Shown piece after piece: positions 27,372 to 35,738 of a stretch of DNA of 64,000 nucleotides. The first letter of the stretch is position 1; every line of letters begins with the position of its first letter. The position numbers and the translations under genes are program-made. The notes under the pieces are model-generated. The model was not told the origin of the DNA. It searched no databases and saw only the letters and a list, made by a program, of their open reading frames with translations. The DNA is from Lentzea albidocapillata. Lineage in GTDB: Bacteria > Actinomycetota > Actinomycetes > Mycobacteriales > Pseudonocardiaceae. Location of the stretch: NCBI RefSeq assembly GCF_000719115.1, contig NZ_JOEA01000001.1, positions 248,001 to 312,000 of the forward strand, written 5' to 3'.

Positions 27372-29249
27372 GTGCGCGTCCTGTCCGTCGACCTGGGCAC
27401 CGCCAATACGGTTGCGGTGCTGTCCGACCACGGTGTGGTGGATGTGGACGGTGGGCCCACGATGCCCTCGTCCGTCTACCTCGACGAGGACGGTTCCCTG
27501 CGCGTCGGCAGAGAAGCGGAACGGCGTTCGCGCCAGGACCCGTCGCGCTATGAGCCGAATCCCAAACGCCACATAGACAAGGCGACGATCAAGCTCGGCG
27601 AGCAGAACCTGCCGGTCAACGACGCGCTCGCGGCCATCTACGCCCGCGTGCTGGAGGTCGTGACGGTGCTGCTGAAAGGCGAGCACCCCGACGAGATCCG
27701 CCTGACGCACCCGGCCGAGTGGGGCCCGAGCAGGCGCAACAAGCTGCTGTCCTCGGCGAGGCTCGCGGGCATGACCGGCGAACTCGTGCCCGTTCCCGAG
27801 GCCATCGCGGTGGCCTCGCTCGGCAGCGGCCGTCCGCTCGCCGTCTACGACTTCGGCGCCGACACGTTCGACGTCTCCGTGCTCGACTCCCAGCACCGCA
27901 TCCTCGCCGACGGCAGCCTCAGTGACGTCGGTGGTCTCGACATCGACCAGGCGCTGCTGGAACACATCGGCCGCACGGTCTCCCACAAGGACCCGGCAGG
28001 CTGGCAGCGGCTGATGCGCCCGGTCACGGTGGACGACCACCGCGCCCGCCTCGGCCTGCGCGAGGAACTGCGCCTCGCGAAGGAGGACCTCTCCGAGCTG
28101 CCCCAGGTCGAGGTGCTGATGCCGGAGCCGTTCGAGAAGGTCGTCATCACGCGCGCCGAGCTGGAGGCGCTGATCAGGCCGAGCCTGATCCGCAGCACCG
28201 AGGTCCTGATCTCCACGGTCCGCAGCGCCGGCGTCACGCCCGAGCACGTCTACCTCGTCGGCGGCTCCTGCCGGATGCCGCTGGTCGCGCAGATCATCGC
28301 GGAGAAGGTCGGCATCGTCCCGACCAACCCCGACCACCCGGAGACGATCGTCGCGTCCGGCGCGCAGGTCGTGGACCGGGCGATGATCACGCTCAAGGCC
28401 GAGGACGACAAGCCCAAGTCCGTCGAGCCGCCCACGGTCGTCACGGCGCCGGTCAGCCCCGCCGTGAGCGGCCCGCATCCGGTGAATCCGAACGTCAGCG
28501 GCCCGAACCCCGTGATCAGCGGCTCGTACCCGAGCGGTTCCTACCCCAGCGGTTCCTACCCCAGCGGTTCCTACCCGAGTGGGTCGTACCCGAGCGGCGC
28601 GTACTCGGCGAGCGGCACCTATCAGGTGAACCCGAACGTCAGCGGCAGCTACCCGACGAACTTCCCGCAGCAGCAGGCGCCGAAGAAGGACAGCAAGAAG
28701 GTCCTCATCGGTGCCGGCGCGGCGGTCCTCGTGGTGGCGGGCGTGATCGGCGCGGTCTTCGCGTTGTCCGGCCCGAGCCTGCCCAGCGCCGACGACTGCA
28801 AGGACGACACCTCGCAGGACGGCCAGGGCTTCACGAAGTGCCTGCGCCAGCTCGCGGGCACCGTGCCGGACGGTGGCGGCTGCGAGAAGGCCGACTCCGC
28901 GCAGATCACCGGCATGGAGGAGATCAAGGGCACGGTCGTGAACTGCACGATCCGCGACGGCTACGCGGTGCAGTACATCCTCACCGACAGCGTCACGGGC
29001 GCGGAGAACAACGCGTCCTCCATCGCGAAGTCGTTCCAGACCGACCGCGTCGAGGCCGACTGGACCGGCAACGGCCTCGAGGGCGACTACCGCGCGGCCA
29101 CGTCGAGCGGCACCGGCGTGCTGGTGTTCACCGCCAAGGGCCGTCCCATGTTCGGCATCCTCACCAAGACCGCCGAGGAGAACGCGGACGAGCTCAAGGC
29201 GGACGAAATGGCCGATTTCTTCGAGAAGTCCGTGCAACCGGGGGAGTAA
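27372..29249 (+). CDS. Hsp70-like ATPase domain fused to TM and exported domain
   Basis: A 625-residue protein. Residues 1-350 form an actin/Hsp70-type nucleotide-binding domain with SVDLGTANT, a degenerate phosphate-2 loop (DFGADTFD in place of DLGGGTFD) and VGGSCRMPLV. A low-complexity linker (350-435) holds six GSYPS-type 5-residue repeats. A single TM helix at about 442-465 is followed by a 150-residue extracytoplasmic domain with several Cys. No substrate-binding domain of DnaK is present. GTG 27372 has AGGGGAG 4 nt upstream. It is probably a sensor or scaffold, not a chaperone; that is inference. Confidence 0.9.
   Translation: MRVLSVDLGTANTVAVLSDHGVVDVDGGPTMPSSVYLDEDGSLRVGREAERRSRQDPSRYEPNPKRHIDKATIKLGEQNLPVNDALAAIYARVLEVVTVLLKGEHPDEIRLTHPAEWGPSRRNKLLSSARLAGMTGELVPVPEAIAVASLGSGRPLAVYDFGADTFDVSVLDSQHRILADGSLSDVGGLDIDQALLEHIGRTVSHKDPAGWQRLMRPVTVDDHRARLGLREELRLAKEDLSELPQVEVLMPEPFEKVVITRAELEALIRPSLIRSTEVLISTVRSAGVTPEHVYLVGGSCRMPLVAQIIAEKVGIVPTNPDHPETIVASGAQVVDRAMITLKAEDDKPKSVEPPTVVTAPVSPAVSGPHPVNPNVSGPNPVISGSYPSGSYPSGSYPSGSYPSGSYPSGAYSASGTYQVNPNVSGSYPTNFPQQQAPKKDSKKVLIGAGAAVLVVAGVIGAVFALSGPSLPSADDCKDDTSQDGQGFTKCLRQLAGTVPDGGGCEKADSAQITGMEEIKGTVVNCTIRDGYAVQYILTDSVTGAENNASSIAKSFQTDRVEADWTGNGLEGDYRAATSSGTGVLVFTAKGRPMFGILTKTAEENADELKADEMADFFEKSVQPGE
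28521..28610 (+). repeat. Tandem 15-bp coding repeat (GSYPS)
   Basis: Six head-to-tail 15-bp units encode the GSYPS linker of the Hsp70-like protein. Units differ by synonymous changes, and the last is degenerate (GAYSA). Confidence 0.8.
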
Positions 29250-29302
29250 CCGCCCCTGATGGACCTGTCGGCGAGAGGTCCGGCCGTGTCACGATCGTGA
29301 TC

Positions 29303-30565
29303 ATGGTGACCGTCGCGCCGCAGGTCGAACGCGTGCAGCGCAAGGTCGTCCGGGTCCTGACCGGCACCCAGATCCTGGGGTCGGCGGCGGTGACGATCGG
29401 CCTCGCGTTCAGCACGCTGATCGCCGCGTCGTTGTCCGGATCCGAGGCGGTTGGCGGGCTCGCGCAGACCGCGGCCGTCGCGGGAGCCGCGCTGCTCGCG
29501 CTGCCGGCAGCCCGGCTCGCGCAACGCAGCGGGCGTCGTCCCGCGCTCGTCCTCGGCTACGGCATCGGCGGGCTCGGAGCGTTGATCGCCGCCGTCGCCG
29601 TGGGCCTCGGGCTGTGGCAGGTGTTGCTGGTGGGCCTCCTCCTGTTCGGAGGGGCGTCCAGCGCGAACTACGCGGCTCGTTACGCCGCAACGGATCTGGC
29701 GCATCCGCATCGTCGTGCGCGCGAACTCTCCCGCGTGGTGTGGGCGGCCATGATCGGCGCGATCATCGGCCCGAACCTGGCCGATCCCGCCGGGCGGGCG
29801 GCCGGTGCACTGGGGCTCCCGGCGGGCGTCGGGCCGTTCCTGCTGGCGGCCGTGGTGCTCGTGGCCGCGGTGCTGGTGATCCAGTTCGGACTGCGCCCGG
29901 ACCCGCTGGTCGTCGTGAAGAGCACACGACCGGTTGAATCCGCGGACTGCTGCGCCGGAGGCTCCAGCGGCGAGAGTCCCCGAGGTCTGAAGATCTGGGC
30001 GACGCTCGGGCCGATGGCACGACTTGCACTCGTTGGAGTGATGTTGTGCCACACGGCGATGGTCGGGCTGATGTCGATGACGCCGGTGCACATGAACCAC
30101 GCCGGGTCGTCGTTGCGCGTGGTCGGCGTCGTGATCAGCCTGCACGTCGCCGCGATGTACGCCGCGAGCCCGCTGTTCGGGTGGATGGCGGACCGGATGG
30201 GCCGCGTGCCGGTGCTCGCGATCGGCGCGTCGCTGGTGGTGGCGGCGTCCGGGGTCGCGGGAATGGCGCCCTCGCACGACGCTCCGCAACTCGCCGCGGG
30301 ACTGGCGCTGCTCGGGTTCGGCTGGTCGGCCGGGCTGGTGGCGGGGTCCGCGTTGCTGACTGAGTCCGTGCGGGTCGACGACCGGCCCGCCGCGCAAGGA
30401 CTGTCCGATCTGATGATGAACGTCGGCGGCGCCATCGGCGGAGCGGTCGCCGGGATCGTCGTGACGGCGTGGTCGTACGCGGCGCTCGGGCTGATCGTCG
30501 GTTTCACCGCGCTGCCGCTGCTGGTCGTGTGCCTCTTCGCATCGTTGCGCAGGCCCGTTCGTTAG
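29303..30565 (+). CDS. MFS transporter
   Basis: A 420-residue major facilitator with about 12 TM helices and a central cytoplasmic loop near residue 215. The loop between TM2 and TM3 has RLAQRSGRRPAL, a form of the MFS motif A, and GWMADRMGRVPVL repeats it in the second half. Drug or metabolite efflux is plausible but not shown. The ATG at 29303 has CACGAT 7 nt upstream, which suits a leaderless start. Long in-frame upstream extension is out of frame with the Hsp70 gene and is rejected. Confidence 0.88.
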   Translation: MVTVAPQVERVQRKVVRVLTGTQILGSAAVTIGLAFSTLIAASLSGSEAVGGLAQTAAVAGAALLALPAARLAQRSGRRPALVLGYGIGGLGALIAAVAVGLGLWQVLLVGLLLFGGASSANYAARYAATDLAHPHRRARELSRVVWAAMIGAIIGPNLADPAGRAAGALGLPAGVGPFLLAAVVLVAAVLVIQFGLRPDPLVVVKSTRPVESADCCAGGSSGESPRGLKIWATLGPMARLALVGVMLCHTAMVGLMSMTPVHMNHAGSSLRVVGVVISLHVAAMYAASPLFGWMADRMGRVPVLAIGASLVVAASGVAGMAPSHDAPQLAAGLALLGFGWSAGLVAGSALLTESVRVDDRPAAQGLSDLMMNVGGAIGGAVAGIVVTAWSYAALGLIVGFTALPLLVVCLFASLRRPVR

Positions 30566-30568
30566 GGT
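30563..30568 (+). promoter_or_regulatory. Leaderless -10 box (TAGGGT)
   Basis: TAGGGT lies 6 nt before GTG 30575 of the DUF3046 gene; it overlaps the MFS stop codon. Confidence 0.6.
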
Positions 30569-30574
30569 CTCCCG

Positions 30575-30769
30575 GTGCGCATCACCATGTTCCGCAAACT
30601 CATGGCGGGGGAGTTCGGCCAGGTCAGGGCCGAGATGATCGCCCGTGACCACGTGCTGTCGTCGCTCGGCGGCCGTACCGCCGACGATGCGCTGGAGGCC
30701 GGAACCGGGGCCAAGGAAGTCTGGATCGCGGTCTGCGAAGCGTTCGATGTTCCGGGAAATCGCCGCTGA
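30575..30769 (+). CDS. DUF3046 small protein
   Basis: A 64-residue actinobacterial protein of unknown function that almost always precedes recA in this phylum (Rv2738c in M. tuberculosis by position). It is predicted helical, with the conserved start [10 protein letters not shown] and [13 protein letters not shown] leaderless promoter directs it. Whether it takes part in the DNA damage response is not known; it has its own promoter upstream of the recA LexA box. Confidence 0.88.
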   Translation: MRITMFRKLMAGEFGQVRAEMIARDHVLSSLGGRTADDALEAGTGAKEVWIAVCEAFDVPGNRR

Positions 30770-30795
30770 GCAGGCGCCGGGAGTGTCGCGTGTGC

Positions 30796-30811
30796 TCGAA
30801 CACGTGTTCGG
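30796..30811 (+). promoter_or_regulatory. LexA (SOS) box of recA
   Basis: TCGAACACGTGTTCGG, one mismatch to a perfect dyad, lies directly before a TACAGT -10 element (30813-30818). LexA would block recA transcription here. Confidence 0.9.
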
Positions 30812-30812
30812 C

Positions 30813-30818
30813 TACAGT
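30813..30818 (+). promoter_or_regulatory. recA -10 box
   Basis: TACAGT immediately downstream of the LexA box. The predicted leader before the recA ATG is about 90 nt. Confidence 0.65.
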
Positions 30819-30915
30819 GGCTCCGACCCCCGGCTTCGCAGAATTGTCAGACCCCGCCAGTAGCGTCAGGTCCAACATGACGAAGCAACGGCAGACGACA
30901 AAAGGTGGACCCAAG

Positions 30916-31962
30916 ATGGCACCCGCAGCACCCGACCGGGACAAGGCGCTCGAGCTGGCCCTGGCGCAGATCGACAAGCAGTTCGGCAAGGGCTCCGTGA
31001 TGCGGCTCGGCGAAGAGGGCCGTGCCCCGATCGCCGTGATCCCGACCGGCGCGATCGCCCTGGACGTGGCGCTCGGCATTGGTGGCCTGCCGCGTGGCCG
31101 GGTCGTCGAGATCTACGGTCCGGAGTCGTCGGGTAAGACGACCGTGGCGCTGCACGCCGTGGCGAACGCGCAGAAGGCCGGCGGTATCGCGGCGTTCATC
31201 GACGCGGAGCACGCGCTCGACCCCGAGTACGCGAAGAAGCTGGGCGTCGACACCGACGCGCTGCTGGTGTCGCAGCCCGACACCGGTGAGCAGGCGCTCG
31301 AGATCGCGGACATGCTGATCCGCTCCGGCGCGCTCGACATCCTGGTCATCGACTCGGTCGCCGCCCTCGTGCCGCGTGCCGAGATCGAGGGCGAGATGGG
31401 CGACAACCACGTCGGTCTGCAGGCCCGGTTGATGAGCCAGGCGCTGCGCAAGATCACCGGCGCGCTGAGCTCGTCCGGCACGACCGCGATCTTCATCAAC
31501 CAGCTGCGCGAGAAGATCGGCGTGATGTTCGGCTCCCCGGAGACCACGACCGGTGGTAAGGCGCTGAAGTTCTACGCCTCCGTGCGTCTGGACGTGCGCC
31601 GCATCGAGACCCTGAAGGACGGCGGCGAGCCCGTCGGCAACCGCACCAGGGTCAAGGTCGTGAAGAACAAGGTCGCGCCGCCGTTCAAGCAGGCCGAGTT
31701 CGACATCCTCTACGGCAAGGGCATCAGCCGCGAGGGCTCGCTCATCGACATGGGCGTCGACCAGGGCATCCTGCGCAAGTCCGGCGCCTGGTACACCTAC
31801 GAGGGCGACCAGCTGGGCCAGGGCAAGGAGAACGCCCGCAAGTTCCTGCTGGACAACCCGGACATCGCGAACGAGATCGAGAAGCGGATCAAGGACAAGC
31901 TCGGCATCGGCGCCACTCTCGACGCCGACGAGACGGTTCCCGCCGCCCCGGTCGAGTTCTGA
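30916..31962 (+). CDS. recA: Recombinase RecA
   Basis: A 348-residue RecA. Walker A GPESSGKT is at residues 68-75, and the glutamate of FIDAEHALD, Walker [12 protein letters not shown]1 and L2 loops and [19 protein letters not shown] are all intact. It forms the strand-exchange filament and stimulates LexA autocleavage. No intein is present, unlike M. tuberculosis. ATG 30916 has AAAGGTGG 7 nt upstream. It is preceded by a LexA box and followed 11 bp later by recX on the same transcript. Confidence 0.98.
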   Translation: MAPAAPDRDKALELALAQIDKQFGKGSVMRLGEEGRAPIAVIPTGAIALDVALGIGGLPRGRVVEIYGPESSGKTTVALHAVANAQKAGGIAAFIDAEHALDPEYAKKLGVDTDALLVSQPDTGEQALEIADMLIRSGALDILVIDSVAALVPRAEIEGEMGDNHVGLQARLMSQALRKITGALSSSGTTAIFINQLREKIGVMFGSPETTTGGKALKFYASVRLDVRRIETLKDGGEPVGNRTRVKVVKNKVAPPFKQAEFDILYGKGISREGSLIDMGVDQGILRKSGAWYTYEGDQLGQGKENARKFLLDNPDIANEIEKRIKDKLGIGATLDADETVPAAPVEF

Positions 31963-31973
31963 GGTCGTGAGGG

Positions 31974-32483
31974 TTGGACGAGGCTGAAGAGCAGCGCAAA
32001 GCGCGGGACATCTGCTATGCGCTGCTCACCGCTCGGGCCCGCTCCCGGCAGGAGCTGCACGACGCCCTGCTGCGCAAGGGGATCAGCGCCGGCGCCGCCG
32101 AGGTCGTCCTCGGCAAGTTCGACCGCGCCGGCCTGATCGACGACGCGCAGTTCGCCGAGATGTGGGTGCGTTCCCGGCACACGTACAACGGCCTGGGCCG
32201 CCGCGCCCTGGCCATGGAACTGCGCCGCAAGGGCGTGGCGGACGAGGTGGTGGCCGAGGCCGTCGCCGTGGTCGACAGCGAGGCCGAGGAAGAGCGTGCC
32301 CGCGAACTGGTCCGTAAACGCCTGCGCACCATGTCCGGCGTGGACGAGACCGCGAAGATCCGCCGGCTCGTGGGTGCGTTGGCGCGCAAGGGTTATGCGG
32401 AGGGTCTCGCCTATCGAGTGGTGCGCGACGAGCTGCGTACCGCGGGGGCCGAGGCCTCGGCACTGGACGAGCCCTGGTCGTAG
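31974..32483 (+). CDS. recX: RecX regulatory protein
   Basis: A 169-residue RecX with the usual three-helix tandem units (DICYALLTARARSRQELHDALLRKGI; LIDDAQFAEMWVRSRHTYNGLGRRAL; KIRRLVGALARKGY). RecX caps and destabilises RecA filaments and limits ATPase activity. The TTG start lies 11 bp after the recA stop and GAGGTCGTGAGGG provides a ribosome site, so the two form an SOS operon. Confidence 0.93.
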   Translation: MDEAEEQRKARDICYALLTARARSRQELHDALLRKGISAGAAEVVLGKFDRAGLIDDAQFAEMWVRSRHTYNGLGRRALAMELRRKGVADEVVAEAVAVVDSEAEEERARELVRKRLRTMSGVDETAKIRRLVGALARKGYAEGLAYRVVRDELRTAGAEASALDEPWS

Positions 32484-32547
32484 GCCGGGGCCGGTCCCCG
32501 TTCGACGTGCCGTAACCGATCACGCCGCTTGGGCGGTTGGCTCCGAG

Positions 32548-32553
32548 TAGCCT
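32548..32553 (+). promoter_or_regulatory. Leaderless -10 box (TAGCCT)
   Basis: TAGCCT is 7 nt before GTG 32561 of the MarR gene. Confidence 0.55.
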
Positions 32554-32560
32554 GAAAAGC

Positions 32561-33016
32561 GTGAGCACTACTCCCGACGCGCCGTCCGCCGTGACCCCCA
32601 CGGTCTCCGACCTGCTCTGCTTCGACCTCTACACGACGTCGCGAGCGGTCACCGGCTTCTACCGCCCGATCCTCGACAAGGCGGGCATCACCTACCCGCA
32701 GTTCCTGGTGATGCTGCTGTTGTGGGAGAAGGACTCGAGGCCGATCCGGGAGCTCGTGCACGAGCTCGACCTGGAGTACAGCACGCTCTCGCCGTTGATC
32801 AAGCGGCTCGAGAAGAGCGGTCTGCTGGTGCGCGTCACGCACCCCGACGACGAGCGTTCCGTGCTCGTCCAGCTCACGGACAAGGGCCGTGACCTGCGAT
32901 GGATCGGCGCCGAAATGTTCAACCAGCTCGGCAAGGCGCTCGGCATGACCCTCGAGGAGATCACCATCCTCCGCAGGGCGTTGAACCGAGTGAGGCACGG
33001 CGCCGAGCGTCAGTGA
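32561..33016 (+). CDS. OhrR-like MarR family regulator
   Basis: A 151-residue winged-HTH regulator. The N-terminal LLCFDLYTTSR has a Cys in the place of the OhrR peroxide-sensing Cys, followed by TYPQFLVMLLLWE and the wing RVTHPDDERSVLVQL. OhrR proteins sense organic hydroperoxides through this Cys. The usual partner, Ohr, is not adjacent; instead a secreted alpha/beta hydrolase follows 111 bp downstream. Sensing of peroxides is thus an inference from the Cys and flanking residues. The start is leaderless-type. Confidence 0.88.
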   Translation: MSTTPDAPSAVTPTVSDLLCFDLYTTSRAVTGFYRPILDKAGITYPQFLVMLLLWEKDSRPIRELVHELDLEYSTLSPLIKRLEKSGLLVRVTHPDDERSVLVQLTDKGRDLRWIGAEMFNQLGKALGMTLEEITILRRALNRVRHGAERQ

Positions 33017-33127
33017 GCTGAAACACATCGCGTGCGAGGTAATCCGTCGGGTAATTTACATCGCGCACGATCTAATTGGGCGCGATGAACCACCTCCCAC
33101 GGTGGCCGACGAGAGAGTGAGAGACCG

Positions 33128-33928
33128 ATGCGAGTTCGCAAGGTGTTCGCGGTTCTGGGGACGCTCCTGGCGCTGGCCGCCGTTGTTCCGTCCGGTGCCG
33201 GTGCGGCGGAGGACACGGAGAAGCAGGGCACCACGAAGCCGACCATCGTGCTGGTGCACGGCGCGTTCGCGGACGCGTCCAGCTGGAACGGTGTCGTGGA
33301 ACGCCTGCAGCGCAAGGGATTCCCGGTCGTGGCGGTGGCGAACCCGCTCCGGTCCGTCACCGGTGACGCGAACTACCTGCGCCAGGTGCTCGCCTCGATC
33401 GAGGGGCCGATCGTCCTCGCCGGACACTCCTACGGCGGCATGGTCCAGTCGGCCGCGGCGCTCGGCAATCCGAACGTGAAGGCGCTCGTCTACGTCGCGG
33501 CGTTCGCGCCGGAGAAGGGCGAGAGCGCCCTCGAACTGTCGAACAAGTTCCCCGGCAGCACCCTCGGAGACACGCTGTCCACCATCGACATCGGTGACGG
33601 CAGCAAGGATCTGACGATTCAGCAGGACAAGTACTGGCAGCAGTTCGCGGCCGACGTGTCCCGCAGGGACGCGGCGCTGGCGGCGGCGACGCAGCGACCG
33701 ATCAATGACACCGCGCTGACCGAGAAGGCCGGCGAGCCCGCGTGGCACGCCGTTCCGTCGTACTTCGTGGTGGCGGGCAAGGACAAGAACATCCCGATCG
33801 CCGCGCAGAAGTGGATGGCCGAGCGCGCCGACGCCCGTGCGGTCGTCGAGGTCAAGGGAGCCTCGCACTCGGTGGCCGTGTCGCAGCCGGACACCGTGGC
33901 CGACCTGATCGTGCGCGCCGCACGGTAG
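33128..33928 (+). CDS. Secreted alpha/beta hydrolase
   Basis: A 266-residue exported alpha/beta-hydrolase. A Sec signal peptide of about 26 residues (KVFAVLGTLLALAAVVPSGAGAA) precedes the fold. Oxyanion HG is at 44-45, nucleophile Ser101 is in GHSYGG, and the C-terminal ASHSVAVSQPD supplies the His. It resembles the EstB/haloalkane-like esterase group common in Streptomyces. ATG 33128 has GAGAG upstream. The preceding 111 bp contain near-repeats of ATCGCG(T/C)(G/A)CGA that could be an operator for the MarR protein. Confidence 0.88.
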   Translation: MRVRKVFAVLGTLLALAAVVPSGAGAAEDTEKQGTTKPTIVLVHGAFADASSWNGVVERLQRKGFPVVAVANPLRSVTGDANYLRQVLASIEGPIVLAGHSYGGMVQSAAALGNPNVKALVYVAAFAPEKGESALELSNKFPGSTLGDTLSTIDIGDGSKDLTIQQDKYWQQFAADVSRRDAALAAATQRPINDTALTEKAGEPAWHAVPSYFVVAGKDKNIPIAAQKWMAERADARAVVEVKGASHSVAVSQPDTVADLIVRAAR

Positions 33929-33937
33929 TGAAAGGCC

Positions 33938-33977
33938 GAGAAAGCCGGGACGCGGGCAGGGGCGTCCCGGCTTTCTC
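33938..33977. terminator. Bidirectional terminator
   Basis: A perfect 16-bp stem (33938-33953 with 33962-33977) with an 8-nt loop between the convergent hydrolase and protease genes. Confidence 0.9.
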
Positions 33978-33991
33978 GTGTCCGTGGCCGG

Positions 33992-34798
33992 CTACGGCTG
34001 GGGCTTCGCGATCCGGCAGCCGGGGAGCGTCAGGTCCAGCGTCGTGCGCGGACCGAAGCAGGAGACGAAGCCGAAGGTCTGCTGGCCGTAGTTGGTGCCC
34101 CGGCGGACGGTGATCTTGCCGTCGGCGTCGACCTCGCACGGGTTGTTCATCGTGCAGCGGCCGCCGCTCTCGTTGCCGGTGTTGTTGACTCCGACGACCT
34201 TGCCGCTCGCGTCGTCGATGATCGGCGAGCCCGACGTGCCGCCGATGGTGTCGCACGACGGCGTGTAACGCAGCGAGTCGTGCCAGGTCCAGCTCGCTTC
34301 CTTGACCTGGTGGACGAAACCGTCGAGCTGACACGAGTAGATCTTCGTCCAGTAGCCGGAGACGATCCGGATCTCCGACTTGGCGACGGGCCGCGACGCC
34401 GACAGTTCGAGCGCGCGGCCACCGTGCTGCTGCTGGATCTGCTGGTACGTCTTGTCGAGCTGGTAGAGCGCGGCGTCGGTGCCGGTCATCGTCGCGTAGA
34501 CGAGCTTGGTGCTGTGCAGCGTCGCGATCTCCGCGCCGGATCCGCCGAGCAGCTTGAAGGTGCGATCCACCGGCTGACCGACGAGCACCTGGCCCGGCTT
34601 CATGAGCTCGACGCAGTGCCCGTTGGTGAGCACGAGCGCCTTGTCCGCCGGCGCCGAACCGGGCAGGCGGACGACCGAGCCGGAGCAGTTGTTGAGCTTC
34701 ACCGTGCCGGTGAAGTCGACGGAGGCCTGCGCGGGTGCCGTTGTCACGCCGAGTGCGGCGATCGCTGCCAGCAGGGTTCCGGCGAATCGTCGAGCCAT
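33992..34798 (-). CDS. Secreted trypsin-like serine protease
   Basis: A 268-residue S1-type serine protease. A signal peptide of about 26 residues (LLAAIAALGVTTAPAQA) is followed by the mature enzyme. The catalytic triad is His61 (LTNGHC), Asp108 (GTDAALYQL) and Ser191 (GGTSGSP), with six Cys for disulfides. There is no propeptide of the alpha-lytic type. The start has TACGAT 6 nt upstream on the minus strand, so it is leaderless. It is convergent with the hydrolase gene and shares its terminator. Confidence 0.88.
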   Translation of the reverse strand: MARRFAGTLLAAIAALGVTTAPAQASVDFTGTVKLNNCSGSVVRLPGSAPADKALVLTNGHCVELMKPGQVLVGQPVDRTFKLLGGSGAEIATLHSTKLVYATMTGTDAALYQLDKTYQQIQQQHGGRALELSASRPVAKSEIRIVSGYWTKIYSCQLDGFVHQVKEASWTWHDSLRYTPSCDTIGGTSGSPIIDDASGKVVGVNNTGNESGGRCTMNNPCEVDADGKITVRRGTNYGQQTFGFVSCFGPRTTLDLTLPGCRIAKPQP

Positions 34799-34804
34799 GT
34801 ACGG

Positions 34805-34810
34805 ATCGTA
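34805..34810 (-). promoter_or_regulatory. Leaderless -10 box (TACGAT)
   Basis: TACGAT on the minus strand, 6 nt before the protease ATG. Confidence 0.55.
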
Positions 34811-34943
34811 GTCGCTTAGCTACCTTCGGAAGTCGGCCGACTGGCCGGTCGTAACTCGATCGGGTGGCGCTGATGGTTGGGGCTAACGGGTGAACCGGAC
34901 CGATCGACGTCGTGGTCACACATCGCAACCGCCAGGAGCCGTG

Positions 34944-35696
34944 ATGACCTTTCCGACGCCGCCCGTCTACGCCCAGCCTCCGGTCGCACCGCCGAAGCCC
35001 GCAAAGTTCGGTGCGCTCGCTTGGACAGCGGTGATCCTCGGGATCGTCGGCGTCGTCTGTTCGTGGGTCATCTTCCTGAACATCCTCACCGCCATCGCGG
35101 CGTCAGTCGGGATCGTGCTCGGCGTCATCGCGTTGTTCGGCACCCGCAGGATTCTGGCGATCATCGGCGTCGTCCTGTGCGTCGCAGCCATTACCTTCAC
35201 CGTGATGGCGACGCAGGCCGCGGTCAAGATCCTCGAGGGCAGTACCAACCAAGGACAGGTCGTCGATGCCGGGCAGACCCCGAAACAGGAGGCGCTCGCC
35301 CAGAATCCGACCTGGGGCAAGCGGTACTCGTGGGCGAACGGCCTTTCGGTCGACGTCGCCGCGCCGACCGCGTGCACACCCGGTCAGTACTCGGTACCGC
35401 AGAGCATCGCCCGTGCGGTGAGGTTCGAGATCACCATCACCAACGGGACGAGCGCCGCGTTCGAGACCGCGTTGATGTCGATCGGCACCGACGCGCAGTT
35501 CAACGGGCAGAAGGCCGAGATGGTGTTCGACTCCAGTGGCGGCTGCGACAGCACGTTCGACTCGGCGACCGTCCTGCCGGGCAAGACCTACACCTTCCAC
35601 GTCGCGTACTCGGTCGGTGCGCAGCCCGGTGAGATGCAGCTCGTGTTCGAGCCGACCTTCAACTCCGACAAGGCGGCGTTCGTCGGCCAGGCGTAA
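34944..35696 (+). CDS. Membrane protein with exported DUF4352-like domain
   Basis: A 250-residue protein. A Pro-rich cytoplasmic N-terminus (1-20), then two or three TM helices at about 22-90 (WTAVILGIVGVVCSWVIF; IAASVGIVLGVIALF; IIGVVLCVAAITFTVMA) precede a 150-residue extracytoplasmic beta-rich domain with two Cys that resembles DUF4352/telomere-length-like immunoglobulin folds. ATG 34944 has AGGAG 6 nt upstream. The function is unknown. A perfect 20-bp palindrome follows the stop codon. Confidence 0.78.
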   Translation: MTFPTPPVYAQPPVAPPKPAKFGALAWTAVILGIVGVVCSWVIFLNILTAIAASVGIVLGVIALFGTRRILAIIGVVLCVAAITFTVMATQAAVKILEGSTNQGQVVDAGQTPKQEALAQNPTWGKRYSWANGLSVDVAAPTACTPGQYSVPQSIARAVRFEITITNGTSAAFETALMSIGTDAQFNGQKAEMVFDSSGGCDSTFDSATVLPGKTYTFHVAYSVGAQPGEMQLVFEPTFNSDKAAFVGQA

Positions 35697-35699
35697 ACC

Positions 35700-35719
35700 G
35701 TTCGCTCGCGAGCGAACGG
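35700..35719. promoter_or_regulatory. 20-bp perfect palindrome upstream of the RNA ligase operon
   Basis: CGTTCGCTCGCGAGCGAACG lies 3 bp after one gene's stop and 19 bp before the ligase ATG, just upstream of TACAAA. It may be an operator or a terminator with a CGCG loop. Confidence 0.6.
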
Positions 35720-35738
35720 ACGGGATACAAATCGGGGC

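Noticed and set aside
28521..28610. CRISPR-like short repeats
   Set aside because: The 15-bp units are head to tail without spacers and encode an in-frame GSYPS linker.
30916..31962. Intein in recA
   Set aside because: The protein is 348 residues and continuous across the L1/L2 and Walker regions.
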